Source: an uncultured Rikenellaceae bacterium
Lineage (GTDB): Bacteria; Bacteroidota; Bacteroidia; Bacteroidales; Rikenellaceae
Reading direction: 5' to 3'
Length of the DNA stretch: 64,000 nt
Assembly (NCBI GenBank): GCA_944321925.1
Contig: CALUND010000001.1
Coordinates: 1 to 64,000, forward strand
The number at the start of each line of letters is the position of its first letter. The stretch's first letter is position 1. This document shows positions 36,440 to 45,789 of this stretch, piece by piece. A model generated the notes under the pieces. It worked only from the letters and a program-made list of their open reading frames with translations, was not told where the DNA came from and searched no databases. The position numbers were made by a program, and so were the translations under genes.

Positions 36440-39400
36440 ATGAAATTAGACAGATTTATACATAGACCCGTGCTTTCGACCGTGATCTCGATTCTGATCG
36501 TGATTCTCGGTGTGCTCGGTCTGGTCTCTTTGCCCGTTACCCAATATCCCGATATCGCACCTCCTACGGTGCATGTCTCGACCTCCTACCAGGGCGCCAA
36601 TGCCCAGACGGTGCTCAACAGTGTGATTGCTCCGCTTGAAGAGGAGATTAACGGTGTGGAGGACATGATGTACATGACCTCTACGGCTTCCAATACGGGT
36701 GAGGCGAGCATCGATGTCTACTTCAAGCAGGGTACCGATCCCGATATGGCGGCGGTCAACGTGCAGAACCGTGTGGCCAAGGCGCAGGGTCTGCTCCCCT
36801 CGGAGGTGACACGTGTGGGCGTCATCACCAGCAAGCGACAGACCAGTATGTTGCTGGCCTTCACGCTCTACAGCGCGGATGATCAGTACGATCAGACCTT
36901 CCTGCAGAACTATGCGAAGATCAACGTCGTGCCGCTCGTGCAACGTGTTCCCGGTGTGGGCGACGTGATGGCCATGGGCGCAGACTACTCGATGCGTATC
37001 TGGCTGAAACCCGATGTGATGGCGCAATACGGATTGATGCCGAGCGATGTTTCGGCCGTGCTTTCCGAACAGAACATCGAGGCGGCTCCCGGTCAGTTCG
37101 GAGAGAGCGGCGATCAGTCCTATCAGTACATCATGCGCTACAAAGGTCGTCTGCAGACGGCCGATCAGTTCGAGGATATCATCATCAAGGCTACGGAAGA
37201 CGGCAAGGTACTCCGTTTGAAAGACATCGCCCGCGTCGAGTTGGGCGGTCTGAGCTACGGTTTCGATACCCGTTCGAATTCCCATCCGGGCGTCTCCTGC
37301 ATGGTATTCCAGACGGCGGGATCGAACGCTACGGAGATCATCAACAACGTGAAGGAGATCTTGGCCGAGGCGTCGAAAGATTTCCCTCCCGGCGTGAAGT
37401 ATGATATCCTGCTCGATGCCAACGACTTCCTCTTCGCCTCGATCTACGAGGTTTTGAAGACGCTGTTGGAGGCCTTCATCCTGGTGTTCCTGGTCGTATT
37501 TATCTTCTTGCAGGATTTCCGTTCGACGTTGATTCCGGCGATTGCGATTCCGGTTGCGCTCATCGGTACTTTCTTCTTCCTCTACCTGATCGGATTCAGC
37601 GTCAACCTGTTGACTTTGTGTGCACTCGTGCTCGCGATCGCCATTGTGGTCGACGACGCCATCGTGGTGGTCGAAGCGGTCCATGCCAAGTTGGACCAGG
37701 GCTACAAGTCGTCGGTCAAAGCGTCGGTCGATGCCATGAACGAGATCTCGGGGGCGATCGTCTCCATCACGCTGGTGATGATGGCCGTGTTCATTCCGGT
37801 AAGTTTCATCTCGGGAACTTCGGGAACCTTCTTCCGGCAGTTCGGTCTTACGATGGCCATCTCCATCGGTCTCTCCGCTGTCAATGCATTGACCCTGAGT
37901 CCGGCTCTGTGCGCCATATTCCTCAAACCCCATGACAAGTCGAAGGCGGGAACCGGTCAGAAAATGAACTTCATCCAGCGTTTCCATGCCGGCTTCAATG
38001 CGGCGTACGACGTGACGCTGAAGAAATATCGCAACGGCGTCGAATTCCTGATTCGGCGCAAATGGCTCGCTTTTGCAGGGGTCGGTCTGACGATCGTGGT
38101 TCTCGTCCTTTTGATGCGTGCCACGCCGACGGGTCTTGTCCCCAACGAAGATACCGGAACCTTTTTCGTGATTGTGGACATGCCGCCGGCCACTTCGCTC
38201 GAGAAGACCGAAGCGACATTGGCTAAGGTGGACAGCCTGATCGGAGCCAATCCGGCCGTACACGGTCGTACCCAGATTGCGGGTTACAGCTTCATTGCCG
38301 GACAGGGAAGCGCTTACGGTACGTTTATCGTGAAACTCAAGTCGTGGGATGAGCGCAAGTGGAAAGGAGGCGATCTCAATTCGGTGATCGGATCGATCTA
38401 TTCGCAGGCCCAAAGTCTTGTGAAGAACGGTCGTACGTTGGTCTTCGCGCCGCCGATGATTCCCGGTTACAGTGTGACCAACGGTTTCGAATTGAATCTG
38501 CAGGATAAGACCGGCGGCAGTCTCGACGATTTTTACGAGGTGGCGCAAAATTTCCTGGCCCGTCTCAACGAACGTCCCGAGATTTCGGCGGCGCGCACCT
38601 CTTTCAGTCCGAATTACCCGCAATACATGGTCGACATCGATGTGGCCAAGACCAAACAGGCCGGGCTGAGTCCTTCGACGTTGCTCGCAGCCTTGCAGGG
38701 CTATTACGGCGGACTCTACGCTTCGAACTTCAACCGTTTCGGTAAACTCTACCGGGTCATGATTCAGGCCGACGCCTCGTTCCGTGTCAGCCCGGAGACG
38801 ATCAACAACATCAAGGTGCGCAACGATCAGACCGGGGAGATGGCGCCGCTGTCGCAGTTCATCACGCTCCGCAAGATCTACGGCCCGGACAATATCAAGC
38901 GTTTCAATATGTTTACCGCGATCAGCGTGAACGGTACGCCGGCCGACGGTTACAGTTCCGGACAGGCTATCCAGGCGATTCAGGAGGTTGCCGAAGAGAC
39001 ACTCCCTACAGGTTATGACTTCGAGTTCTCCGGCATGACCCGCGAGGAGCAGAGCTCGAGCGGCAGTACGACAGCCATCATCTTCGTGCTCTGCCTTGTG
39101 TTCGTCTATCTCTTGCTCAGCGCCCAGTACGAAAGTTACATCTTGCCGCTCACCGTGATTCTCTCCGTACCGTCGGGCCTGATGGGCAGCTTCCTCTTCG
39201 CACAGTTCATGGGCGTGGAGAACAACATTTACATGCAGATCTCGCTCATCATGTTGATCGGTCTGTTGGCCAAGAATGCCATCCTGATTACGGAGTTCGC
39301 CCTGGAGCGTCGCCGTACGGGCATGAGTATCGTCGACGCCGCTACGGCTGGTGCTTCGGCCCGTCTCCGCCCGATCCTGATGACTTCGCTCGCCATGGTG

Positions 39401-39628
39401 ATCGGTCTTCTTCCATTGATGTTCGCCCACGGGGTGGGAGCAAACGGAAACAGTACGCTCGGTACGGGCGCCATCGGCGGCATGCTCATCGGTATGATCT
39501 GCCAGATATTCCTTGTCCCGGCCCTGTTCGTCGCCTTCCAGAAGTTGCAGGAGCGGTTCAAGCCGATGACCTGGCACGATACAGACAATACGGAGATCGA
39601 GTCAGAAATCGAACAGTATACCAAATAG
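36440..39628 (+). CDS. RND efflux pump, hydrophobe/amphiphile (AcrB) type
   Basis: A 1062-residue inner-membrane proton antiporter of the HAE1 family. It starts LDRFIHRPVLSTVISILIV, as usual for these pumps. The proton-relay Asp pair in transmembrane helix 4 is present (IVVDDAIVVVEAV), and the two large periplasmic loops (about 40-335 and 560-865) are full length. Family segments include GFSVNLLTLCALVLAIAI and the closing helices with GLLAKNAILITEFA. Expected substrates are drugs, bile salts or dyes. It lies between the adaptor and the outer-membrane factor, 17 bases before the latter. Confidence 0.95.
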   Translation: MKLDRFIHRPVLSTVISILIVILGVLGLVSLPVTQYPDIAPPTVHVSTSYQGANAQTVLNSVIAPLEEEINGVEDMMYMTSTASNTGEASIDVYFKQGTDPDMAAVNVQNRVAKAQGLLPSEVTRVGVITSKRQTSMLLAFTLYSADDQYDQTFLQNYAKINVVPLVQRVPGVGDVMAMGADYSMRIWLKPDVMAQYGLMPSDVSAVLSEQNIEAAPGQFGESGDQSYQYIMRYKGRLQTADQFEDIIIKATEDGKVLRLKDIARVELGGLSYGFDTRSNSHPGVSCMVFQTAGSNATEIINNVKEILAEASKDFPPGVKYDILLDANDFLFASIYEVLKTLLEAFILVFLVVFIFLQDFRSTLIPAIAIPVALIGTFFFLYLIGFSVNLLTLCALVLAIAIVVDDAIVVVEAVHAKLDQGYKSSVKASVDAMNEISGAIVSITLVMMAVFIPVSFISGTSGTFFRQFGLTMAISIGLSAVNALTLSPALCAIFLKPHDKSKAGTGQKMNFIQRFHAGFNAAYDVTLKKYRNGVEFLIRRKWLAFAGVGLTIVVLVLLMRATPTGLVPNEDTGTFFVIVDMPPATSLEKTEATLAKVDSLIGANPAVHGRTQIAGYSFIAGQGSAYGTFIVKLKSWDERKWKGGDLNSVIGSIYSQAQSLVKNGRTLVFAPPMIPGYSVTNGFELNLQDKTGGSLDDFYEVAQNFLARLNERPEISAARTSFSPNYPQYMVDIDVAKTKQAGLSPSTLLAALQGYYGGLYASNFNRFGKLYRVMIQADASFRVSPETINNIKVRNDQTGEMAPLSQFITLRKIYGPDNIKRFNMFTAISVNGTPADGYSSGQAIQAIQEVAEETLPTGYDFEFSGMTREEQSSSGSTTAIIFVLCLVFVYLLLSAQYESYILPLTVILSVPSGLMGSFLFAQFMGVENNIYMQISLIMLIGLLAKNAILITEFALERRRTGMSIVDAATAGASARLRPILMTSLAMVIGLLPLMFAHGVGANGNSTLGTGAIGGMLIGMICQIFLVPALFVAFQKLQERFKPMTWHDTDNTEIESEIEQYTK

Positions 39629-39645
39629 CATTCAAGATTTCAGAG

Positions 39646-41115
39646 ATGAAAAGACAAATCATATTTTCAGCCCTGTGTGCGGCAATCTTTCTTTCGGGTT
39701 GTGGCATATATGGCAAGTATAAACAGCCGGAGGCCTCTGTCGACGGGTTGTATCGCGATACGGTGGCCAACGCTGCAACACTCGCTGCCGACGATACGAC
39801 CAACATGGGCAACCTGGCCTGGGAAGAGGTGTTTACCGATCCCAAATTGCAAACGTTGATTCGTCGGGCGTTGGTGCAGAATCCCGACCTGCAGACCGCC
39901 TATTATCGGGTGAAGGAGGCCGAGGCGACTCTGCTCTCCTCGCGATTGGCCTATACGCCCTCTTTGTCGCTGGCCCCGCAGGGAGGTGTCGACAAGATAT
40001 TCGATAACGGCGAACTCGCCCGGCAGCAGGCTGCTACGCAGGGGTCGTCCAATCTCAACTCCTGGAACTGGAGCTATACGCTGCCCGTTGCGGCGAGCTG
40101 GGAATTCGACATTTTCGGAAAGACTCTGAATGCGAAACGGGGGGCCAAAGCAGCCCTGTTGCAGAGCGAGGCTTACCGACAGGCCGTGCAGACCCAGATC
40201 ATCGCATCGGTCGCCAATTGTTATTATACGTTGCTCATGCTCGATCGTCAGCTTGCCGTGAGCGAAGAGACCGCACGTTTGTGGAGAGAGAGTGTCGAAA
40301 CCATGAAGGCGATGAAATACGCCGGCCTGGTCAACGAGGCGGCGATCGCACAAAGCGAAGCGCAAAGCTATCAGATCGAAGCGTCGCTGCCCTCCCTGCG
40401 CCGACAGATCCGCGAAACGGAAAACGCCCTCTGTCTGATTTTGCAGGAGGCGCCCGGCCCCATCGACAGGGGAAGCCTCGAGGAGCAGATGCTTCCGACG
40501 GAGTTGCAGGCGGGAGTTCCTCTGCAGTTGTTGTCGAATCGACCCGACGTGAAGTCGGCCGAGATGGCGTTGGCGGGAGCTTTTTACAATACGAATCTGG
40601 CTCGGTCGGCCTTCTATCCTTCGCTCACGATCACCGGAACCTACGGCTATACCAATGGCTCGGGAACTTCGATTCTGGATCCGGCGAAATTCATCTTCTC
40701 GGCGCTCGGACAACTGGTGGCTCCCATCTTCTCGAAAGGGGCCAATACGGCTCGTCTGCGGATCGCCAAGGCGCAATACGAAGAGGCCCGTATCGCTTTT
40801 CAGTCGGCTCTGCTCAATGCGGGGGCCGAGGTGAGCGATGCGCTTTACCTCTATAGCTCGACCGAAAAGACCATCCAGCGTCGCGACAAGCAGGTGGCAA
40901 GGCTGCGCGATGCGGTGGAGTATACGCAGGACCTGTTGAAATACGGTCAATCTACCTACCTCGAGGTGCTTACGGCACAACAGTCCCTGCTTTCGGCACA
41001 ACTCTCCCGTGTGAGTGACGAGTTTCAGAAGATGCAGGCCGTGGTCAATCTCTATCATGCGCTCGGCGGTGGCCGTACGGACGATACGCAACTGAAAGCC
41101 TACGTGAAGAAATAA
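39646..41115 (+). CDS. Outer-membrane efflux channel (OprM/NodT type)
   Basis: A 489-residue TolC-superfamily channel with a lipoprotein signal (LSGC at about 16-19), two repeated outer-membrane-factor domains and long helical hairpins. Family marks include LSNRPDVKSAEMAL, FYPSLTITGTYGY and YTQDLLKYGQSTYLEVLTAQQSL. It completes a tripartite pump with the two upstream genes. lpxA begins 17 bases downstream with no terminator between. Confidence 0.94.
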   Translation: MKRQIIFSALCAAIFLSGCGIYGKYKQPEASVDGLYRDTVANAATLAADDTTNMGNLAWEEVFTDPKLQTLIRRALVQNPDLQTAYYRVKEAEATLLSSRLAYTPSLSLAPQGGVDKIFDNGELARQQAATQGSSNLNSWNWSYTLPVAASWEFDIFGKTLNAKRGAKAALLQSEAYRQAVQTQIIASVANCYYTLLMLDRQLAVSEETARLWRESVETMKAMKYAGLVNEAAIAQSEAQSYQIEASLPSLRRQIRETENALCLILQEAPGPIDRGSLEEQMLPTELQAGVPLQLLSNRPDVKSAEMALAGAFYNTNLARSAFYPSLTITGTYGYTNGSGTSILDPAKFIFSALGQLVAPIFSKGANTARLRIAKAQYEEARIAFQSALLNAGAEVSDALYLYSSTEKTIQRRDKQVARLRDAVEYTQDLLKYGQSTYLEVLTAQQSLLSAQLSRVSDEFQKMQAVVNLYHALGGGRTDDTQLKAYVKK

Positions 41116-41132
41116 TTAAAAAAGAAAGCGTT

Positions 41133-41912
41133 ATGATCAGCCCTTTAGCTTATATCCATCCCGGCGCCAAGATCGGCGAGGGTGTGACCATCCATCCGTT
41201 TGCCTACATCGACGACAACGTGGAGATCGGAGACAACTGTACGATCATGCCCTATGCCAGTGTGCTCAACGGTACGCGTATGGGGCGCAACAACATCGTT
41301 TACCAGAGTGCTATCGTGGGAGCTACGCCCCAGGATTTCAAGTTCAACGGCGACCAGACCGAGTTGGTGATCGGTGACAACAACACCATTCGCGAAAAGG
41401 TGATCATCAACCGGGCTACCTATGCCGGGGATCGAACGGTGATCGGTAACGGTAATTTCCTGCTCGAGGGGGTGCATGTGGCTCACGACAATCGCATCGG
41501 GAACGATTGCATCCTCGGTAACGGCAGCCGGTTGGCCGGTTGTTGCGTGATAGACGACAAGGCGATTCTCGGAAGCGGTGTGATTATCAAACACGGCTGC
41601 CACGTGGGCGGATGGACTTTGGTTCGAGACGGATGCCGGGCCAACAAGGATGTGCCTCCCTATATCATTGCTGCACACAACCCGATTACCTATTACGGAA
41701 TCAACGCCGTGTTGCTCAACAAGATGGGTAAGGTCTCCGAGGAGGTGGTCGACGACATCGCCAAATCCTACCGGCAGATCTATCAGTCGGGAACGAGTGT
41801 GGAGAATGCTCTTCGTCGAATCCGTGACCTGATACCGATCGGTCCCGAGGTTCAATACATCCTCGATTTCATCGAACATTCCGAACGGGGAATCATCGGG
41901 ACGACCATGTAG
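41133..41912 (+). CDS. lpxA: Acyl-ACP:UDP-GlcNAc O-acyltransferase
   Basis: LpxA adds the first 3-hydroxyacyl chain to UDP-GlcNAc in lipid A synthesis (cytosol). The 259-residue protein is a left-handed beta-helix of hexapeptide repeats (IHPGAKIGEGVTIHPFAYID and onward), with the catalytic His in GVHVAHDNRIGN and a helical C-terminal domain (about 190-259). It lies 17 bases after the efflux channel gene. In many Bacteroidetes lpxA follows a fused lpxC-fabZ, so its position at the end of a pump operon is unusual. Confidence 0.95.
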   Translation: MISPLAYIHPGAKIGEGVTIHPFAYIDDNVEIGDNCTIMPYASVLNGTRMGRNNIVYQSAIVGATPQDFKFNGDQTELVIGDNNTIREKVIINRATYAGDRTVIGNGNFLLEGVHVAHDNRIGNDCILGNGSRLAGCCVIDDKAILGSGVIIKHGCHVGGWTLVRDGCRANKDVPPYIIAAHNPITYYGINAVLLNKMGKVSEEVVDDIAKSYRQIYQSGTSVENALRRIRDLIPIGPEVQYILDFIEHSERGIIGTTM

Positions 41913-41948
41913 AGCCTCTCCGGCCCCTTCGGAGGCGAGATTTTGGGC

Positions 41949-41989
41949 GGCTCTTTCTTGCGGGAATCTTTCTCGGAGGGGAGAGCCGT
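41949..41989 (+). terminator. Possible terminator after lpxA
   Basis: CGGCTCT pairs with AGAGCCG around a long loop and is followed by TTGCTTTT. The remaining gap up to 42188 holds no gene. Confidence 0.4.
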
Positions 41990-42165
41990 TGCTTTTGCAG
42001 GAGATCGGATTGTCGGATGGCCGGTTCGTTATGGCGTATGGATCGTGTCTTCGAAAAATCTCGCTGGCTCGTGCGATTCCATCCGGACAATGCAACGGAC
42101 GATCGGACGACTCTTTGCGGCGTGTCGTTTCAACAATCCGGTGGCAAATTCGTCGGAGAGGGGTG

Positions 42166-42196
42166 TTGCATCGGCCCGTTCGTTGTGTTATCTTTG
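42166..42196 (+). promoter_or_regulatory. Promoter of the alkyltransferase/DUF5131 pair
   Basis: TTG at 42166-42168, 20-base spacer, TATCTTTG at 42189-42196: a full consensus. Confidence 0.72.
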
Positions 42197-42240
42197 CTTA
42201 TGGGGAGTCGCAGAAGCTCTCTGAAAATTACAGGCAGCGG

Positions 42241-42552
42241 ATGGATACGGCAACATTTTGCAATGAGCTCTACCAGATCGTGGCGCAGATTCCTTCGGGA
42301 CGCGTGGTCTCTTACGGCGATCTTGCCCGGTTGGCAGGTGCTCCGGGTCGGGCTCGTTTGGCGGGGTATGCCATGCGGCACGCTCCGGCAGGATTGCCTT
42401 GCCATCGGGTGGTGCATCATTCCGGCCGACTTGTTCCGGGCTGGAGGGCTCAGCGCGAACGGCTTGAAGCGGAAGGTGTGCGTTTTCGCCGCAACGGTTG
42501 TGTGGATATGACCGAAAACGGTTGGTTGCAATGCGAAGAGAAGATGTTGTAA
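42241..42552 (+). CDS. Single-domain O6-alkylguanine-DNA alkyltransferase (MGMT family)
   Basis: A 103-residue protein consisting only of the C-terminal DNA-binding/active-site domain of O6-alkylguanine alkyltransferases. The helix-turn-helix is around VVSYGDLARLAG (22-33) and the active-site motif is GLPCHRVV with Cys54 kept. Non-catalytic alkyltransferase-like proteins have Trp at that place, so this one could accept alkyl groups. It lacks the N-terminal domain of Ada/Ogt. The start at 42241 follows the promoter by 44 bases. The DUF5131 gene begins one base after its stop. Confidence 0.85.
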   Translation: MDTATFCNELYQIVAQIPSGRVVSYGDLARLAGAPGRARLAGYAMRHAPAGLPCHRVVHHSGRLVPGWRAQRERLEAEGVRFRRNGCVDMTENGWLQCEEKML

Positions 42553-42553
42553 G

Positions 42554-43267
42554 ATGGCTCGGTGGAATCCCTGGCATGGTTGCCATAAATTGAGCGAAGG
42601 ATGCCGCAATTGTTACGTCTATCGGATCGACGGACAGCACGGTCGCGACAGTTCGGACGTACGTAAAACGGCCGATTTCGACCTCCCTGTGCGCATGGGG
42701 CGCGGTCGTAGGTATAAGATCGCGGCCGGCGAGACCGTCTACACCTGTTTCAGTTCCGATTTTTTCGTGGAAGAGGCCGATGAGTGGCGGCCGGAGGCGT
42801 GGGAGATGATTCGTCGTCGGAGCGATCTTCGTTTCTTCCTGATCACCAAACGCATCGATCGGTTGGCTGGCTGTGTGCCGGATGATTGGGGCAACGGTTA
42901 TTCCCATGTAACGCTCGGGTGCACGATAGAGACCCAGGATCGGGCCGATTATCGCATGCCGATCTATCGCGATGCGCCGATCCGTCACAAGATCGTGATT
43001 TGCGAACCGTTGTTGGAGGCGGTCGATCTTTCGCCCTGGCTCGGGTCGTGGTGCGAGGAGGTGATCGTCGGCGGCGAATCGGGCCCGGAGGCTCGTGTGT
43101 GTCGTTGGCAGTGGGTAATTGATCTGCGCCGGCAGTGTATGGAGAGAGGGGTGGCGTTCCGCTTCAAACAGACGGGAGCCCTGTTCGAACGCGACGGAAA
43201 GTTGTACCGCATTCCGCGCCGACTGCAACAGAGTCAGGCCGGCAAAGCGGGGATCGATCTTTTCTGA
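42554..43267 (+). CDS. DUF5131 (phage Gp37/Gp68-like) radical-SAM-type protein
   Basis: A 237-residue protein with an N-terminal CX6CX2C cluster motif (C10, C17, C20, in HGCHKLSEGCRNCYVYR) and the conserved ITKRIDRL, VTLGCTIETQ and VGGESGPEAR segments of the DUF5131 family. These segments suggest a reduced radical SAM barrel. Homologues occur in phages and bacteria; the reaction is unknown. It is co-transcribed with the alkyltransferase, so a nucleic-acid-related task is a reasonable guess. Confidence 0.85.
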   Translation: MARWNPWHGCHKLSEGCRNCYVYRIDGQHGRDSSDVRKTADFDLPVRMGRGRRYKIAAGETVYTCFSSDFFVEEADEWRPEAWEMIRRRSDLRFFLITKRIDRLAGCVPDDWGNGYSHVTLGCTIETQDRADYRMPIYRDAPIRHKIVICEPLLEAVDLSPWLGSWCEEVIVGGESGPEARVCRWQWVIDLRRQCMERGVAFRFKQTGALFERDGKLYRIPRRLQQSQAGKAGIDLF

Positions 43268-43278
43268 ACAAAAGGATA

Positions 43279-43302
43279 CGACCTGTCGACCGAAACAGGT
43301 CG
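43279..43302 (+). terminator. Hairpin after the DUF5131 gene
   Basis: Eight-bp stem CGACCTGT/ACAGGTCG 12 bases past the stop; no T tract. Confidence 0.4.
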
Positions 43303-43394
43303 ATCGATGCGGAAGAGCTATCCTCAAATGCCGATCGCAACCGGTAACCTTTCCTTTTGTGCCTATGCGAATGTGTTTATGCAGCAACGCTCTC

Positions 43395-43424
43395 GATTTT
43401 CCGGGAGGCATTGGCCGGAAAATC
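43395..43424. terminator. Perfect 10-bp hairpin between converging genes
   Basis: GATTTTCCGG/CCGGAAAATC around a 10-base loop, 35 bases past the end of the minus-strand GNAT gene. On the + strand T6 follows 11 bases later. Confidence 0.5.
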
Positions 43425-43458
43425 TGCCACGGCGCGGTTTTTTCGTGATCGGGAAGGG

Positions 43459-43743
43459 CTACCGCTCCTTGTTCGGGGCCTTTTTGTAGTCGGGGTGCCT
43501 GTCGAGCCAAGCTATGGCATAGGAACAGGTTGCTGTCGGGATCAGTCCGTTGCAAAGTGCATAGTCGTAGGCAGCCTGAACGAGGGCCGAGGCGATACCT
43601 CTCCCTTCGATGGCGCGTGGAACGAGGGTGTGGAGAATGTTGAGCCGGTCACCCTCGATGCGGTATTCGGTGAGCGCTGTTGCTTCGTCGACGCGTGTTT
43701 CGAAACGGGATGCTTCAGCGTTGTGTCGGATGTCGTATTGCAT
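43459..43743 (-). CDS. Small GNAT acetyltransferase (COG2388 type)
   Basis: A 94-residue minimal GNAT of the YjdJ/Gcn5-related type, with strand EYRIEGDRLNILHTLVPRAIEG, the acetyl-CoA loop EGRGIASALVQAAYDYA (46-62) and the closing Tyr region (WLDRHPDYKK). Members acetylate unknown small substrates. The ATG at 43743 is the only good start; no promoter is obvious. It stands alone. Confidence 0.85.
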   Translation of the reverse strand: MQYDIRHNAEASRFETRVDEATALTEYRIEGDRLNILHTLVPRAIEGRGIASALVQAAYDYALCNGLIPTATCSYAIAWLDRHPDYKKAPNKER

Positions 43744-43829
43744 AATTCAGGATCGTTTTTTCGATTGGTCGGAAAACTGCATGTTTCGCGCCGAATTGTT
43801 CGGCGTGTGGCGAAAGAGGTGCGGTTGCC

Positions 43830-44423
43830 TCAGAATCCGGCCATGGCCCGGCGGATTTTTGCTCCGAGCCGGACGAATCCGAAATGGGAGGGAATATCGT
43901 CCACCTTCATCCATTTGCAGGCTTTCGACTCGGTTGGGTCGATATGAAGTTCGCAGGAGGTGTCCGGCAGCGTGAAAAGGTAACGGACATCGAGATGCCA
44001 GTGCGCCGCTTCCCGTTTCGTCTCGGAAAGGGGGATCGGGTGGCAGTCGAGATCGATCACCGGGAATCGATCGGGTCCGATACCCTGCAGAGTCAATAGG
44101 GAGGGACGAATACCTGTCTCCTCCTCCACTTCGCGCAGCGCGGCGGTAAGAATCGATGCGTCGGACGCCTCGACATGTCCGCCCGGCTGGAGCCACTTTT
44201 TCAACTGCACGTGTTCGAGCAGGAGCAGACGGTCGGTCGACGGATCGTAGACCATGCCGCTTGCCGTGATGTGTCCCGTGAAATTTTTACGGTCGTAGAG
44301 CGACGGACCGTCAAATTGTTCGACGAACCGGATGAATCGGTCCAGCCCTTCCCGTTCTTCCGGAAAGAGTTCGAGATAACGTGCTATCGTTTGGCGAAGT
44401 TCCTGTTGCGAGGTCATGTTCAA
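43830..44423 (-). CDS. NUDIX hydrolase
   Basis: A 197-residue protein with a helical N-terminal part (1-45) and a NUDIX fold. The NUDIX box runs GGHVEASDASILT then AALREVEEETGI; it has one residue more than the textbook 23-residue motif and an Asp where the first Glu usually stands, as seen in a common NUDIX subgroup. The metal-binding REVEEE core is intact. It should cleave a nucleoside-diphosphate-linked compound; the substrate is unknown. Confidence 0.88.
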   Translation of the reverse strand: MNMTSQQELRQTIARYLELFPEEREGLDRFIRFVEQFDGPSLYDRKNFTGHITASGMVYDPSTDRLLLLEHVQLKKWLQPGGHVEASDASILTAALREVEEETGIRPSLLTLQGIGPDRFPVIDLDCHPIPLSETKREAAHWHLDVRYLFTLPDTSCELHIDPTESKACKWMKVDDIPSHFGFVRLGAKIRRAMAGF

Positions 44424-44540
44424 TCGGTTTTTAAATAAGGGCTCCCGTTTTTGAAACAGTCTCTTTCAAAACGGATTACCCGGACAAGTCGTAAGTTTCT
44501 GCCCGCTTTCCGTGGAGAAGACCCTGTGGATCGTGTCGGG

Positions 44541-45788
44541 TTACGGACGAGTCTGTCCGTCGCCCGTGATGACGTATTTGTAGGTGGTCAGCTCCGGAAG
44601 CGCCATCGGCCCGCGGGCATGAAGCTTCTGGGTGCTGATGCCGATCTCGGCTCCGAAACCGAATTGTGCACCGTCGGTAAAGGCGGTCGAGGCGTTGGTG
44701 TAGACGCATGCGGCATCGATCCGACGCGTATAGTAGGCCGCCGTTTCGGGATTCTCCGTCAGAATCGCTTCGCTGTGGCGCGAGGAGTAACGGGAGACAT
44801 GAGCGATCGCTTCGTCGATGTTCGCCACGGTCTTGACAGACATTTTGTAGTCGAGAAACTCCGTGCCGAAACTCTCTTCGTCGGCCGGTTGCAACAGTCG
44901 GGCCGGGTAGTTGCCCTGAAGGCGGTCGAAAGCGGCCGGGTCGGCGTAGATCGTCACGTTTTTCGAGGCGAGCGGCGCACAGATCGTGGCGAGATCGTCG
45001 AGTCTTCCTGCGTGGATCACCAGCGAATCGAGCGCGTTGCAGACACTGACGCGGCGGGTCTTGGCATTGAAGACAATCGCAGCACCTTTGGCAACATCGC
45101 CCTCGATATCGAAATAGGTGTGGCAGATGCCTGCGCCGGTTTCGATCATCGGGACGCGGGCGTTCTCCCTGACGTAGGCGATCAGTCGGGAACTGCCGCG
45201 CGGGATCAACACATCGATGCTTCCTGTGGCATTGAGCAGGGCTGCGGTCGCTTCACGATCCGAGGGGAGCAGGGTGAGCGCATCGGGTGTTATCCCCTCT
45301 TCCGCGAGGGTCGACCGGATCAGTGCGGCGGCCGCTTCGTTCGTGCAGCGGGCATCGCTTCCCCCCTTCAGCACACAGGCGTTGGCCGAGCGGAAACAGA
45401 GTCCGAATACATCGAACGTGACGTTGGGTCTCGCTTCGTAGATGACTCCGACGACACCGAACGGAACTCGTATTTTGCGTATTGTCAATCCGTTGGGTCG
45501 CGTCGTTTCAGAGATCGTCTCTCCGACGGGCGACGGCAGTGAAGCCACGTTACGCATGTCGGCAGCGATCGCTGCGATCCTTTCGGGCGAGAGCAGCAGC
45601 CGATCGTAGAGTGGGTTGGATGGATCCATGCGGGAGAGATCGTCGGCGTTGGCCGCAAGGAGCGTCTCCACCTGCTCCTCGATGCGTGCGGCAACGCTGC
45701 ATAATACGCGGGCCGTGGTTTCGGCCGAAAGAAGTGCGATCTCGCGCGAGGCACGGACCGCATTGTCGAAAAGATATGTGTAATTCAT
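44541..45788 (-). CDS. proA: Glutamate-5-semialdehyde dehydrogenase
   Basis: ProA reduces glutamyl-5-phosphate to glutamate-5-semialdehyde, step two of proline synthesis. The 415-residue aldehyde-dehydrogenase-fold protein carries the NADP-binding region [11 protein letters not shown], the nucleophile Cys in [11 protein letters not shown] and the C-terminal [21 protein letters not shown]. It is the last gene of proC-proB-proA, one base after the proB stop. Confidence 0.96.
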   Translation of the reverse strand: MNYTYLFDNAVRASREIALLSAETTARVLCSVAARIEEQVETLLAANADDLSRMDPSNPLYDRLLLSPERIAAIAADMRNVASLPSPVGETISETTRPNGLTIRKIRVPFGVVGVIYEARPNVTFDVFGLCFRSANACVLKGGSDARCTNEAAAALIRSTLAEEGITPDALTLLPSDREATAALLNATGSIDVLIPRGSSRLIAYVRENARVPMIETGAGICHTYFDIEGDVAKGAAIVFNAKTRRVSVCNALDSLVIHAGRLDDLATICAPLASKNVTIYADPAAFDRLQGNYPARLLQPADEESFGTEFLDYKMSVKTVANIDEAIAHVSRYSSRHSEAILTENPETAAYYTRRIDAACVYTNASTAFTDGAQFGFGAEIGISTQKLHARGPMALPELTTYKYVITGDGQTRP

Positions 45789-45789
45789 G

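Noticed and set aside
36446..39577. A 1043-codon open frame antisense to the efflux pump gene
   Set aside because: It is a shadow of the GC-rich sense codons: low-complexity His/Arg/Asp-rich translation with no domain, while the sense frame is a full AcrB-type pump.
42241..42552. Truncated or broken alkyltransferase gene
   Set aside because: The 103-residue single-domain form is a known family layout, has its own promoter and keeps the PCHR active site, so it is not treated as a pseudogene.
43830..44423. Possible inactive NUDIX box because of the extra residue and Asp
   Set aside because: The same 24-residue variant with Asp is common in active NUDIX subgroups, and the REVEEE metal site is intact.
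44449..44471. TTTTGAAA/TTTCAAAA inverted repeat after proA
   Set aside because: It is short, AT-only and 70 bases past the stop; too weak to call a terminator.
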